Under the pieces are notes generated by a model that saw nothing but the letters and a program-made list of their open reading frames with translations, was not told where the DNA came from and did not search any database. The translations under genes were made by a program, and so were the position numbers. A stretch of DNA of 64,000 nucleotides from Aplectana chamaeleonis. Taxonomy: Eukaryota > Nematoda > Chromadorea > Rhabditida > Cosmocercidae. The stretch lies in assembly GCA_029168955.1 (NCBI GenBank), contig JAPDOI010001150.1:1-64000 (forward strand). Reading direction: 5' to 3'. Of the stretch, positions 9,970 to 21,500 are shown piece after piece (positions within the stretch are counted from its first letter, which is position 1; each line of letters begins with the position of its first letter).

Positions 9970-12900
9970 TATTTGAGAACAAGTCTTTGCTGACCACGAA
10001 CAGCAGTTCGGATGGAGTTTCCAATCATGTCTTCCTAATAAATTTTCAATATTACAAAAAAAACATCAAAACATTCGTGGTGTCGTGATTGGGATCTACC
10101 ATTATCTACCGAAGATCGCAATTTTCCATTGGTGTGGCAACAATGGTAGCTTCAGTTAAGTGACACTGAAGAAAAGCTTGATTATCATAGCAGCTACTGA
10201 TCAGATCACCGCTCTAGGCTTCAAGCTCGACAGTAGCCTTAGCTTCTGGAAACAAAGGCCATTATGAGGTTCAATCGAAAGAGTGATTCATTGGAACCCA
10301 AGTATAAAATCTACAACACCAAAAGATTTTTTCGTCAAATGTAGATCGAACGAATGGAGGTACATCGATGTGATTTCGGCAAGCCGTGCGGCGTTTGCGA
10401 TACTCCTCCCCTGGGTTTTGACTGCCGAGCGAAGGTCTTCCGCCTTAGTCGCTGAAGCCCCATGACTCACTGAGGCCAAATGGTCTGCGAAGACGCCATG
10501 AAAATGGCAGTAAAGGACAAAGTTCTATGCGTTGATCAATCCCTCTGGAGATGCATGACTTCTGTTCTGTAATAAACAGCTCTCCAATATTCACTCCCTT
10601 CAAAGCTAAAGACATTAATTGTTTCCAAAGAAAAAGCGAATCCAGCTTGTACTGTGCAGTTTTTCTTACTAGGATGGTTGGTTCTGTTTAGAAATGCATA
10701 CTTTATTCCGGTACAAAGAAGTGAGGGTTTTCACCTGAAATCTTTGGGTCTGGTAGGAAGACAGAATGACTCTGCTTCTCACCCACAGAATCCTCTTCGG
10801 TACAGACTTCGGTCCTAAAATGTGATGATTTTGTAGCAGCGAGAATCACAAGCACCAGGGCTACAGATTTCACAGAACGAGAGAAATCCTTTTAACCATG
10901 ACTTGAGGTCAATCTAATGCACTCATTTTACTGTACCATGAATACTTTCTAACCATTGTTGAAAGGTAATTAGTGTTCCGTAGAACTCCCTACCCACTCC
11001 GTTAAGTTCCATGTTTACACATCAAGACTTAGTCCCATATATCGAAACTTTCTTTTACTCCTTAGTCACTTTCATAAATGGAATTACTGCGGTATATGCT
11101 CGGCACAGTTCTGGATATGAGGTTGGCATCGCAAAAATATATTGTCTTTTACACATTACAACAGCACAACATAGCATTACCGGTTTCCAGTTGGTACACA
11201 GCACAGGTCGCGCCCCTTGACATATCTCTCTTGACGGGAAAGAGGTTAAAGGCAGGTGTTCACGATGAAGACTTAGCCCGATTTTTGGCGAAAGCGTAAG
11301 CTTTGGGTCCACTTCTAGTAAGAGTAAGAGCAGAACTACTACGAAAAACGGCCAGGAAGTGGGTGGAAACTCCCATGTGAACCAGCGCAGAAGGATTATT
11401 CTAACATCCAAGCATGTGCCTTGGCCTATTTCACATTTCTCAAGAGTTCTTGATACAGGAAAAAGAAAAAGTCACTTGTCTAAGTGGATTTCGAAGCATG
11501 AGGCCGTTCCGGTTTATTATTCTCATCCGCAGTGCACAAAACACGCCAGCAGGCGTAAAAGATATTTTAATGTTTTTTCAAAGCGTTTTTTCTCTTCAAT
11601 ATTCTTGAACGTATTAAGGGATTTTTCACCTAATATTCACTACTTCGTGAATATTTCTATTCAAAACTAGAAAAGCAATAGTTAAAAGTCAGCTGTCGGT
11701 GGATCTCAAATTGTACTAGACTATGCCGCTGAGGGCCACAAGCAGTAAAACGCTAAAAGTATAACACGAGGAGCCCCATAGGTGTAGACTTAAACCGTTC
11801 ACGATCACGCCCTAATTTTTTGGGTGGCTGCACGTTCCGGACCGCGTGCACATATTGCGTCACCGTATAAAGCGTCTCACCTGGTGGGACACGCTGGCTT
11901 GAATAGCGTCCCATATGTAATTGCTTTCGTTTCATTGTGTCTATATTGTAGCCTTTAGCAACAATGGTAGAGACAGTGTCAGAGTTTGGCAGGCTTCCGA
12001 GACGCTTTCGTTATCGAGAAACAATTGCTCAAAACCAAAACGGGGTCAACCGAGCAGCAACGCTTTCAAAAAAGTAAACGAGTTTCAAACGGTAGGTCTC
12101 TACTAAGCAACCTAAAAGCTAGTAATAGAAGGAAAGAGAAATCATGAAGTGCTTCTAAACTGCTTTACAGTTGTTTTTTTCCTCTATTTCAGCCCACTTG
12201 ATTTTAAAAAAAATCAAATATGTTGTTACACTTGACCTACTGATGGACCACGAGGGTTTTATTTGAGTTGTTGGGTAGGACAAAACATTGATCATAGGTA
12301 GGTTCCAGAAAGAGTTTTTTGTAGCCGAGAAATCGATTCTCGAAAAGGATGTCCCACCGGTGGTACACGTGGTCGTAAATGGGCCAACGGGATCATTCGT
12401 TCCCCGACCGATATTTTGGCCATTCAAGATTCTGTTCACAAAGAAACACAGTTTTTGGATTACAAGACCACTCGTAGGATTTAGAAGGAAGGCGCACGGG
12501 GACGTCTTCAGCGTACTTGTTCAATAATTCAACTCAAATTGTATTTCTTCCGAACTGAAAAAAAAATTTAACGAATGAATGCCAGGCTTTAATTTCAAGT
12601 GAAAAAGATTGCGGAAAACTTTTAGGGTCCCGTACAGCACTTATTAAAAACAGCATGCTGCACAGCGCTATGTGCAAAATAGAAATCTAGAGAACTTATT
12701 CCGATCTTTTTTTGTTCGATTACTGAATCCTAGCAGGCTGTGGAAATCTGAACAAAAAAAATTTCTGCAGGGAGATATGCAATTTTTACGACACTAGAGA
12801 CGCGAAAACCAGACTTCACGCGTTTTCTGTTCGAATCCTACGGTAGTTCAGTATCCATTTGTCCCTCTTCGACTCACGTTCTAAATTGGATATCCGCGAC

Positions 12901-14099
12901 CCTGGTTTTCTCAGTAATTCTAGGAGACGATTCTCCTGAAACTTCCGGTTCGCGTTCCTTCTGAGATAGTAACACCGGTGGGAGCGACGGCACCGAAAGC
13001 CTCTCCCAGCTAATGGTGGACAGATGGCGATAAGAGAATAGCTCGCCCCACTGCTCGTTGCACGATATGGACACATTTTCGGATCGTGGGCATCAATCGC
13101 AGGTTCAAGGTAAATATGTAAATCCGTCAGTCGGATCGTGGGCAGCACTAGAGCAATATCTTCATGCCATCCTGATCCCAGGACACGGATGGCGGGATGG
13201 GTGTCATTCAGCCCTCAAGAGCCGGCGATCCGAGCGGTGTTAGTATGAAGAAGGCGAATTCGCAGCGAGGTGGAAAATTATGGCTACCAGAAGCATCTAT
13301 AGAGAAGAGACACTACATACGCCTGATTTACCTCCAAACCAGTTTCTAATCTGCTCGAAATCTGTAAAGATCAAAATGAAATTGGTGCAAGGCCAAAATG
13401 GAAGGAAAAAAGACACAGCGAGTTCACTTGTTTTGATTTCTCTGTAGCAGACGTCAATTTGATAAAAATCACTGTTACCAAGTCGCCTCCTACAAAAAAG
13501 ATCGGAACTGTCCGGAGCATCACGCAGGAGTCCCCTGCAAAAAAAGTTTGCATTATTTGCTTTAGCTATGCCTGAATGCTCCTGAGGACTCTGTTAGACC
13601 CCAACCGACAAACCTCCAAGTCACATCGGTGTGATGAGTACTTTCTTCTACAGTGGTCAAACGTAGCTGTAATGGGTTACTGAGAATCCTCTGTCTACAG
13701 ACATCACCTCGAGGATCTACAGATTTCCGTTATATGTACTTAACTAATTTAATGATACTTTGCACGAGTCGTAAAAAAACTTTCGTTCCCGCAGAGGGAG
13801 CAGACATCACTCTGTAAGCATCGACTGATGCGGTTAAGAGGTTACAATACCGGTCACAATTTCTGCATTTGGGGCGGAACAAGACGCAAAAACGCGCTTA
13901 TGCACCCTTTTTCATAACCCTGCTCGGAGTGGCCTGTTTGAGAGTATGGAGAGACATTTGGAATCAGCATTGAGAGCTCTTTCTTTTGAGCCCCCACATG
14001 TCTTACTCTGCAACAAAACCTTTGGGTGTGACACAATCAATCGTGTAGTTGTGCGACGTCCATCATCTACACTGCGAACGATGATTCTAGGCATCTCTC
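9970..14099. other. Gene-poor stretch; one isolated MITE terminus at 11250
   Basis: No gene recognised. A family B left terminus (TTAA, then aggcaggtgttcacgatg) sits at 11246-11267 without a right partner. Short open frames at 12288-12527 (+), 12155-12439 (-) and 12816-13148 (-) overlap or conflict in strand and show no motif I can place. They may be old repeat remnants. Confidence 0.4.
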
Positions 14100-14103
14100 T
14101 TAA

Positions 14104-14430
14104 AGGTAGTGTCCACGATAAATTTCATCTTCCTTTTTCAGCCGGAAACGAGAGATCGGGATCCCACTGGAGAGATAAGTTGACAGAACGAACAAAAAAT
14201 GAGTCCGAAAGAGCCCTTATCGGCTCCGAAATCCGCTCGCGCTAGTCCTTTCCTCGCGGGTATCAGATACGTATCGATTGATTAAAAAGAACTAGAGCGA
14301 ATTTCGGAGCCAATAAGGGCTCTTTCGGGCTCGTTTTTGTTCGTTCATTCAACCCTATCGCTCCAATGGGATCTCGATGTTTCGATTTCCAGCGAAAAAC
14401 GAAGACAAAAATTTATTGTGGACACAGCCT
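14104..14430. mobile_element. Short palindromic TTAA MITE (family B)
   Basis: Terminal repeats aggtagtgtccacgataaat / atttattgtggacacagcct, flanked by TTAA at 14100-14103 and 14431-14434. The interior is itself an inverted repeat (cgaaagagcccttatcggct against agccaataagggctctttcg), so the RNA would fold into a long hairpin. Confidence 0.75.
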
Positions 14431-14547
14431 TTAAGCCGTTCTTCCGAAAATTAGCTGCTAACCTCTGTGTGATAAATCTAGGTTATCGAATGCCAGTTAT
14501 CGTCACCAATTCCACAGAATTTTGCTCTGACAAAAATAAAGCATATA

Positions 14548-15961
14548 CAGTACCGTGCGAGTCTATTCGCGTGGCGTTTTCGCGAATAATACTTTTATAC
14601 ATATCTTGGCTTGCACTTAGCGAAACTTGATGAAACTTTAGTATGTTATGGAGCATCACAACCTTTGTCCTACACCCAAACAAAATTGGTTTTTGAGCGT
14701 GCAGTTTTTAATCATGGAATCTATTTATTATTTTATGGTATTATCTCAAATAAAGACTATTACCTCAAAACATGGCTATTACAAATCCAAGCCTGTAGCA
14801 GTTATTCGCCATCCGGAACTTCGAAACCGTTGTATTGCTTTTGAGAAAAAGTCTATCAAATTTTTTTCTGAGTACCGAAAATGGAACACTTATGAGTTAA
14901 TTTTTGGAAATTCATCCCTATTAAATTATTCACCTCAGAACCATTACAAAATATGTACTTTATAAGCTTGGACAAAGCACAACCGGAACATAAATTTCGC
15001 TTTTTTTCGATAACGTCAAAGACAGATACTTGAAGGCAGTGGTCACGATGAAATACGTTATCGAAAAAACGACAAACATCAGCTTAGATCAAAAACAGCT
15101 GAAAAACTATGAAGGTAGCGCAGTGAAAAACGGGCTAGAATTAGAGTTTCTAGGGTTCAAAGAAGCCAGTTCGTGCACACGTGCACAGCGATGACGAAAC
15201 AGATCGCAGTCTCATGCCGAGCAGTCAAAAATCATCGACGTTCAGAGGAAGAAAAAGTTGCAAATTTACCTAATAAAAACAGTTGAGCCATGAAAAAAAG
15301 CTTTCCAGTCAATGTTTTTGACTACTAGATGTGTACATAAATTCGAAGGTTCATAGATTGAAATTCAACTTCAAGCCAACTGACGTTCTTGATATAAGAG
15401 GTCATCGATGCCGATGATGTGGAGTGGGCTCGTCCACCATGAAAAGACGAAAGTTCAGGCTTCAAATTTGGCCAAGACAGTGGTTTTTTCGTGATTTCTT
15501 CTCATATGTCCTTCTACTCGAGACCCAGGAAAGGATTTGGAGAGAAAAAGACGACAAGCATATTTGATCGCGACCACTGCCTTTGATAGGTGAAGTATCG
15601 CATGATTTTCTTTCGATTTTTTTCCAAAGAAAATTCTATGGAGATTATTTTTGCAAGGTTATGCAACGGTTTCGAAGACCTTCGAATGACAAATAACTGC
15701 TAAATTGGATTTGGAATTGTAATAGCCATGTTTTCAAGGAATAGTCCTAATTTGAGATAATACCTTAAAATGATGAATAAGTCTCATATTTAGAAAAACT
15801 GCACGCTCAAAAACCAATTTTGTGTATATGTAAAGTAAAGATTGTGATGCCCCATAACATACTAAAGTTTCATCAAGTTTCGCTAAGGGCAAGCCAAGAT
15901 ACATATGTATAAAAACATTATTCGCGGAAATGCCACGTGAATAGACTTTTGCACGGTACTG
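14548..15961. mobile_element. Tc1/mariner-type fold-back element
   Basis: Termini cagtaccgtgcgagtctatt and aatagacttttgcacggtac(tg) are inverted and flanked by TA (14546-14547 and 15962-15963). The CAGTACCGTGCAAAAGT-like end is typical of Tc1-like elements. Arms extend inward for roughly 350 bp on each side (to about 14895 and from about 15605). The middle is occupied by a separate MITE (15034-15582). No transposase frame remains. Confidence 0.7.
15034..15582. mobile_element. Family B MITE nested in the Tc1-type element
   Basis: Starts aggcagtggtcacgatgaaa, ends atcgcgaccactgcct. The flanks are TTGA on both sides (15030-15033 and 15583-15586), so the altered target was duplicated. This supports a 4-bp duplication in this family. 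Confidence 0.75.
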
Positions 15962-16227
15962 TATATTTATCGGGCAGAATGATGTACAAAACTGCCTTTC
16001 CTATCTAATCCGTAGCTTTTCTTATCTTTCCTCTACCAATATTCTTCTAAATCACTGATCTGGTAAATCTTTGGTAACAGTTAATCAGTCAAAACAAAAA
16101 CACCTAATCTGTTGACTTCCTTGTTACGCTGACCTTCGCGCATGTATCGAAACTCATAACCCGAAAAGTGGTAGCAATGGGGTCAAGGTATGATACTGAC
16201 TGATGGGTAAACTATGTGAGAAGACTG

Positions 16228-16235
16228 TATATAAG
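16228..16235 (+). promoter_or_regulatory. TATA box of the collagen gene
   Basis: TATATAAG lies 27 bp before the chosen ATG (16262). This implies a transcription start very near the initiator codon and a short leader. Confidence 0.5.
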
Positions 16236-16261
16236 CCATTGTGTACGACGAGAAGGCAACC

Positions 16262-17177
16262 ATGACTGACGACGTGAAGCAATGGGAAGCCGAAGCCGTT
16301 TCGCTGAGGAAGGTCGCCTTCTTCAGTGTGGCCCTGTCCACCGTGGCCACTCTGATCTGCGTGATCTCCGTGCCAATGCTGTACAACTACATGCAGCACA
16401 TGCAATCGGTCATGCAAAACGAAGTCGATTTCTGCAAATCCCGCTCAGGAAACATCTGGAGGAAGTCACACGCACACAGGTACACTTTTTGATTTCTCAT
16501 CTGCATGCCATAAATCAAACACGGCTTTTCAGGTTCTTTCTGGAGTGAGCAGAAGCAAGAGGCAGTCTGGATATGGCGGTGGTGGCTGCTGCGGATGTGG
16601 TGTCTCACCCCAAGGACCACCTGGAGCTCCAGGACCTGACGGACAGCCTGGACAGGACGGTGATCCTGGACAGCCCGGAAGAGATGGACCTGACGGACCA
16701 CCAGCCACGCCACCTCCCCGTGTTACTCCCTGCTACAACTGCCCTGATGGTCCACCTGGACCACCTGGAAAGCCCGGAGCTCCTGGAGCAGCAGGAAACC
16801 CAGGTCGCGATGGAGGACCAGGACAAGCCGGAAACCCAGGAGCACCTGGTGCTCCAGGACCACAGGGACCAGCCGGCGACGACGGCGCTCCAGGAAATCC
16901 AGGAGCCCCAGGAGCACCAGGACAGACCCGCCCGGTCCAAGGCCCTCCAGGACCACCTGGCCCACAAGGACCACAGGGACCACCTGGACCCGATGGCAAG
17001 CCCGGATCCAATGGAAACCCCGGACCAAATGGTGGACCCGGACTTCCAGGAGACAATGGAAAACCAGGTGGCCCCGGACAGCCAGGAGGCAATGGAGAAC
17101 CTGGCCCAGACGGAGATGCCGGACCAAAAGGCAGCTGCGACCAGTGCCCACCAGCCCGTACTGCTCCCGGCTACTGA
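16262..17177 (+). CDS. Cuticle collagen (nematode col family)
   Basis: Structural protein of the nematode cuticle, secreted by the hypodermis. Exon 1 is 16262-16479 and exon 2 is 16533-17177, joined by a 53-bp intron with phase-0 splicing. The predicted protein is about 287 residues, normal for the family. It opens with [20 protein letters not shown] and a hydrophobic signal-anchor (to about residue 41). An RSKR furin-type cleavage site follows at about 80-83, then a CCGC cluster. Three Gly-X-Y blocks are separated by CYNC and a short TRPVQ break, and the C-terminus is [13 protein letters not shown]. Exon 1 has an apparent one-base deletion at about 16458-16459: the frame holds through ...SGNIW, and the expected EEVTRTQ continues only in the next frame. 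A lost G in a G run (assembly error or strain mutation) is the simplest reading; otherwise this is a young pseudogene. The start was chosen for the MTDD motif and TATA spacing. Confidence 0.92.
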
Positions 17178-17226
17178 GCACGAATATTTCTTTCTCCATT
17201 TCAAAAACTTTGACTGCAATATTGAA

Positions 17227-17232
17227 AATAAA
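17227..17232 (+). terminator. Polyadenylation signal of the collagen gene
   Basis: AATAAA lies 50 bp past the TGA stop of the collagen gene, a normal nematode spacing. Confidence 0.7.
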
Positions 17233-18212
17233 ACTTTCGCAATCAAAGTGGCGATTCTTTCATGATATTAGCACACAGAGGGAACCAAAGGTATAACACC
17301 ATTTCATGCGATATCCTGTTCCGAGGCCCTCGAGCATGCTTCAGATCTGAACAAAGGATAAAAAATGGACAACTATTGAACTTATTCTAACAAAATTCCA
17401 GTCCGCGCTTGCGGACAACCGTTGTAGCAGCGCGCAGCTGCAAGATGAAGTCTGTCCGCCCAAGCGGTCGGCGTGCGCGTCGAACGACTGTCACAGAGCA
17501 CTCCTTTTTTGGACGAGCTTTTCACGGCTCGGATACAGCCGACCGGGATGCTGCAGACCATTCTTCTGATAATCTTGCTAAAAGCTTCGCAGGTCCAAGA
17601 AATGTTTTCGTGACGGTCGATCAACACGCTCGCAGGTCGCGTGGGCAGACAGTCCCACCCGGACAGGCCTTAGTTCTGGGGCGAAGGTTCATCGTGGCGG
17701 GACCGTTTCCTCCAGACCCTCGCTGTCTCTCCTCTCGCTCCGCACAAGTACGTGAAGGAACAAATTAAATTCCTTTCTGAAACAGTGGGTAGCGGGAATG
17801 GCGCGTAATCCGCCGTGCGTTGTAAAATCATCGACATACCCTAATTTTTGCAGCCTTGAACTTCGCAAAAATCCAGCGGCGAATATGGTCTTCGAGTTTT
17901 TAATAGAAATCGGTAGTTCCAAGGTTCACTTCAACATTAAAATAGACAAAACGGCTGAAAACCAGCAAGCCGTACATGGCCCTGAAACATCGATTTACTA
18001 TATACCCGCCCCGCCCACTTCCTCAGTAGGCGGGACGGGCATAGTGCATCCGAGTTTTGGGCTGTATAGGAGCTACTTATTGCGAGTTTTTAGCCGCTTT
18101 TCCAACGTTGGTGTAGCAATGGACCACCCACCTTTCCATTTCTATTGCTCACTCGAAGGTCTTTTCAATCGTGGAAACCGGTGAAGATTTACCGAGCAGC
18201 TGAGTGAGAGTG
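17233..18212. repeat. Intergenic stretch with weak MITE traces
   Basis: Around 17449-17655, gtccgcccaagcggtcggcg faces cgcaggtcgcgtgggcagac. This resembles the termini of the family E elements at 23037-23205 and 28673-28855. A 128-residue open frame at 17798-18184 (+) has no recognisable motif, and I do not call it a gene. Confidence 0.3.
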
Positions 18213-18350
18213 GCGCTGGGGCCCCAGTGGTGTAGTGCGATAAGGCGCTCCCCGGAAAGAGATTATGCTGGTTCAATCTCGCCCGGAGCTAAGCGTTTTG
18301 TGATCGACTCAGCACCTTGTGTGAGCATGGACACTGCGTTTAGCACGATC
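18213..18350 (+). repeat. tRNA-derived SINE-like sequence
   Basis: The block from about 18222 has an A-box-like tggtgtagtgcgataaggcg and a B-box-like ggttcaatctc about 45 bp later, in tRNA-like spacing. A cloverleaf is not convincingly closed and no anticodon can be assigned. A tRNA-derived repeat is more likely than a functional tRNA. Confidence 0.4.
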
Positions 18351-18537
18351 TGATGGGTTAGTTGCTGAGCTCCGAATACAGTGTACGACAAGAAAAAGAG
18401 GCTCATCCGCAGTCAAACAATGCAATATGGCAATACTGATTTATCAAATAATGAAGAGAAAAAATACTACACATGAGATCATCATTATACTCTTCTATGG
18501 CAAGACTATCACAACACCGCATGACTGCACAACCTTT

Positions 18538-21500
18538 CTAAGCGAAATCCTCTGGAAAAATTCGTGTGAGTAATAAATCTACGAGTAAATATGACAAATG
18601 TTTGTTGAGACGAGGGTACTGCAGCGTATTCACCAGTCTTCTAATTCCACCACGCCAACTTTTCGAATCCAACGCTCTCAGCACATACGACGGCAGCTGA
18701 AAAAAGCTGATTTCAACCGACCGTTTTGAACATGAACGCGCAATAGTAGCTGCGATATAAATCTGAGCGTGCGATAGTACCTACAAAGGTTGAAAAAGGC
18801 AGAAGTGTGAGTATTCTAAAATAGGAGTATTCTAAAATAAGTAGGTTTTTGTCATGTTTCTTGTACTTCTGATGGGATGTCATCTGTCACACATTCTTGA
18901 AAAAAAAACCACAGAAAATTTGCCTCTTACTGGAGATTCCCAGTTTTCTCTTTGTTACTTAATGTTTATTTGAGAGACACAATCTCCATTTGGCATCCCA
19001 CTTGGGTCAAAAGTTCGGAACCGGTGTGAAACTTTGGGGAGGTGGTCGTAGTGTCTCACAACCGCAGAGGCGGGAAAACGGTGGGAGGAGCTAAGTGGGC
19101 GACTGGACGAAACACGGATCGCGTCCAATCACGCTACTCGCTCCTCCCCGTTTCCCCGCCTTTTTTTGCGGTTGGGAAACACTAACACCACCACCAAAAT
19201 TTCTATTCAGGGGTCAACCTGTGTGCTGGATACAAATTTGAGGTTTATTTGTTGAGGGGGATCGTGAAAATTTTTCAACTTTTTCCAAAATTTTAGCCAA
19301 CAAAGGGGGTCGTAGCTCCGCCAAAAATTGGCGCAACGATATGCTCAACCCTGTATTGGCCTGAGGTATTGTTCGCTTCGCCAAAGCAAGACTTTCTACC
19401 TCCTCTTGGGCGAACTCCAACGCACGTCTCGTCGCCAACTCTTCTCGAAGACTCTTCTCCTGATCTGATGGCAGCGACCCATCAGAGCAGAAAATCGCTG
19501 TTTGAATGAGTTGAATCAGGGTAACCAGGTTAACTTCACTGAACGCAATCCAATACAGTTTCTTCAATAGGTGCAGCATGAGGCTATCGATCGTATTGCG
19601 GCACAGCATTCTGAAATTCAATAATTTAACATTGTGGGATACACCACTGAAACAAGGTACAACCTCATAGCCGAATAAATATTCAGCGTCCACTGTGATG
19701 TTTGCGACATGATAGAAAAGAACAGCAGCGAGACCGCATCCGTGAAACTACTGGAAACGATGAAACTCTCAAAGCAGGAATCAAACTACAGAAATCCCTA
19801 GCCATGAATTTAAACCCAAATGAGAATGGCAAACCTCGTCCAGCTCTGACGCTTTGCGTCGCTTTCCTCTTCCACCACTTTACATCCATAACAATTATTA
19901 CCAAACAAGGGATTATAGAAGCTTGAATGATACTGCTCACCAGCAACACTCAGGGATGACAGGCTGCTGAAAGTGGTCACTCTTTCAGCCACTTTAAAGA
20001 CAAATTAAAGCGCTCCGGAAAATGAAAGATCAAAAGGACAACCTTGAATCTGACGCCTCCAGTTTCTCCTTGTACTCTATCTTCTCCTGGGTGAATAACG
20101 TGTTTGCCAGAACGGTGAGCAGAAATGGACGGAGGTGCTGTCCTTTTTCACGACTCAGTTTGCCGGGCATCTTCTTTACCACCTGAAAACACAAATTTAT
20201 GGGAAAGAGCAAAAATTATGTCAGCCGTTTGTAAAACACCATTTAGTCTATATGAATGTTGATGGAGCTGCCAATTTTGAATTTTTCCTTAATTATCAGA
20301 TTATTCCAATTACCCCAATATCAATGTTTCTTGAAGGATGTACACATTAGAGCTTCAAATTTAGGAACATCGAAGAGCAAACCTTCCACGGATTCAAATC
20401 AAGCAATATGTTCTGCCGGAACTCTTCGCTACTAGTGAGAAAAGCACACAGAAGATCCGACCTTTGCAACATGTTCTGAAAAGATGCTTTCGACGAAAAT
20501 ATGTATAAAACTTTTTTTCTAACCGAGGCTCCAATGGTGTAATCCGCCTTCAAACTTTTTCCACAATCAGGATCACATAGATCTGGCCGTATGATCTAAA
20601 CCCAGCTCTCAGGTCTTAGGATCCGTCCATACGTGGCATGAGCGCACGCTCTCTCTCTGTTCCGCGCTCCTCATCACTCCCTAGCGCTGATAGGTGACCG
20701 GTGCATAGGGGGAGACGAGCGAAAACCTCGTGCCTCGTGTTGATTCGATCGACGGCGGTTGACCTCGTGATCAATCTATCAAGTCGCTCATTAACCACGC
20801 TTTGTGACAGCCGCCTTCAAACTTACAGATACGAGGACATTAGTTCTGGAGCAGGCTCGAGGCTTAATGCTTTAGGGACAGAGTAATAAGCTTGAGATTG
20901 GCTGATATCTCCCCAGAGCGGGCATGAGCAAGCGGCAGCCAGCGTAAGCGAGCGCGTGCGCCAACAGCGAGCGTAAGCGCGCGCCAGCGGCTGGCAAATC
21001 GTGTGTTATTTACGACCATCGATTTTGAGAAAACGCGCGCTCTCGCAACGTATGAACGCTGCCTTACCAAATATGTCTTCCTTCTCGGAACGTCGGGCGC
21101 TGCGAAAATACGCTTTGCGATCGTCGCCTAGCATGAGCGCCGCATTTGCAAGTTACTCAGAACCGTAATCTCGCTCGATTTACCCGGGACTTCTTGGAAT
21201 CTCTGCAGTTCCTGCGCTCCATACGTCAGTCCCGCTCTCCCACGTAGAAGCGGGACAGGCGTATAGAGCGAGCAACTACAAAGATCTTCACTTCGCGGGT
21301 AAATCGTTCAGGAATACGAGCCCTGTATGCGCGCTGCCTGGATACCTATCAGCGGGCGAAGCGTCCTCGCTCGTGTTTCGATTCGTGTAGCGCAAAATGC
21401 AGGATTGGGTGTGGAGCACTGCGTACCAAGTTTCTAAATAGTGATCCATGACAGCGGGTGGCCGGGCTGCCTCGTGTGGGTGGCACGCCGTGGTCGAGTA

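Noticed and set aside
12155..12527. Coding gene on either strand
   Set aside because: Overlapping frames of similar length are open on both strands, and neither shows splice sites or family motifs.
16605..17246. Long open frames (up to 213 codons) antisense to the collagen
   Set aside because: They are the mirror of the GGN-CCN repeat in the Gly-X-Y region and have no start, splice or domain support.
17798..18184. 128-codon plus-strand frame downstream of the collagen gene
   Set aside because: No recognisable motif, no splice partner, and it sits in a repeat-like stretch. Left as unresolved rather than called.
18222..18295. Functional tRNA gene
   Set aside because: A and B boxes are present, but the acceptor stem and anticodon loop cannot be closed convincingly.
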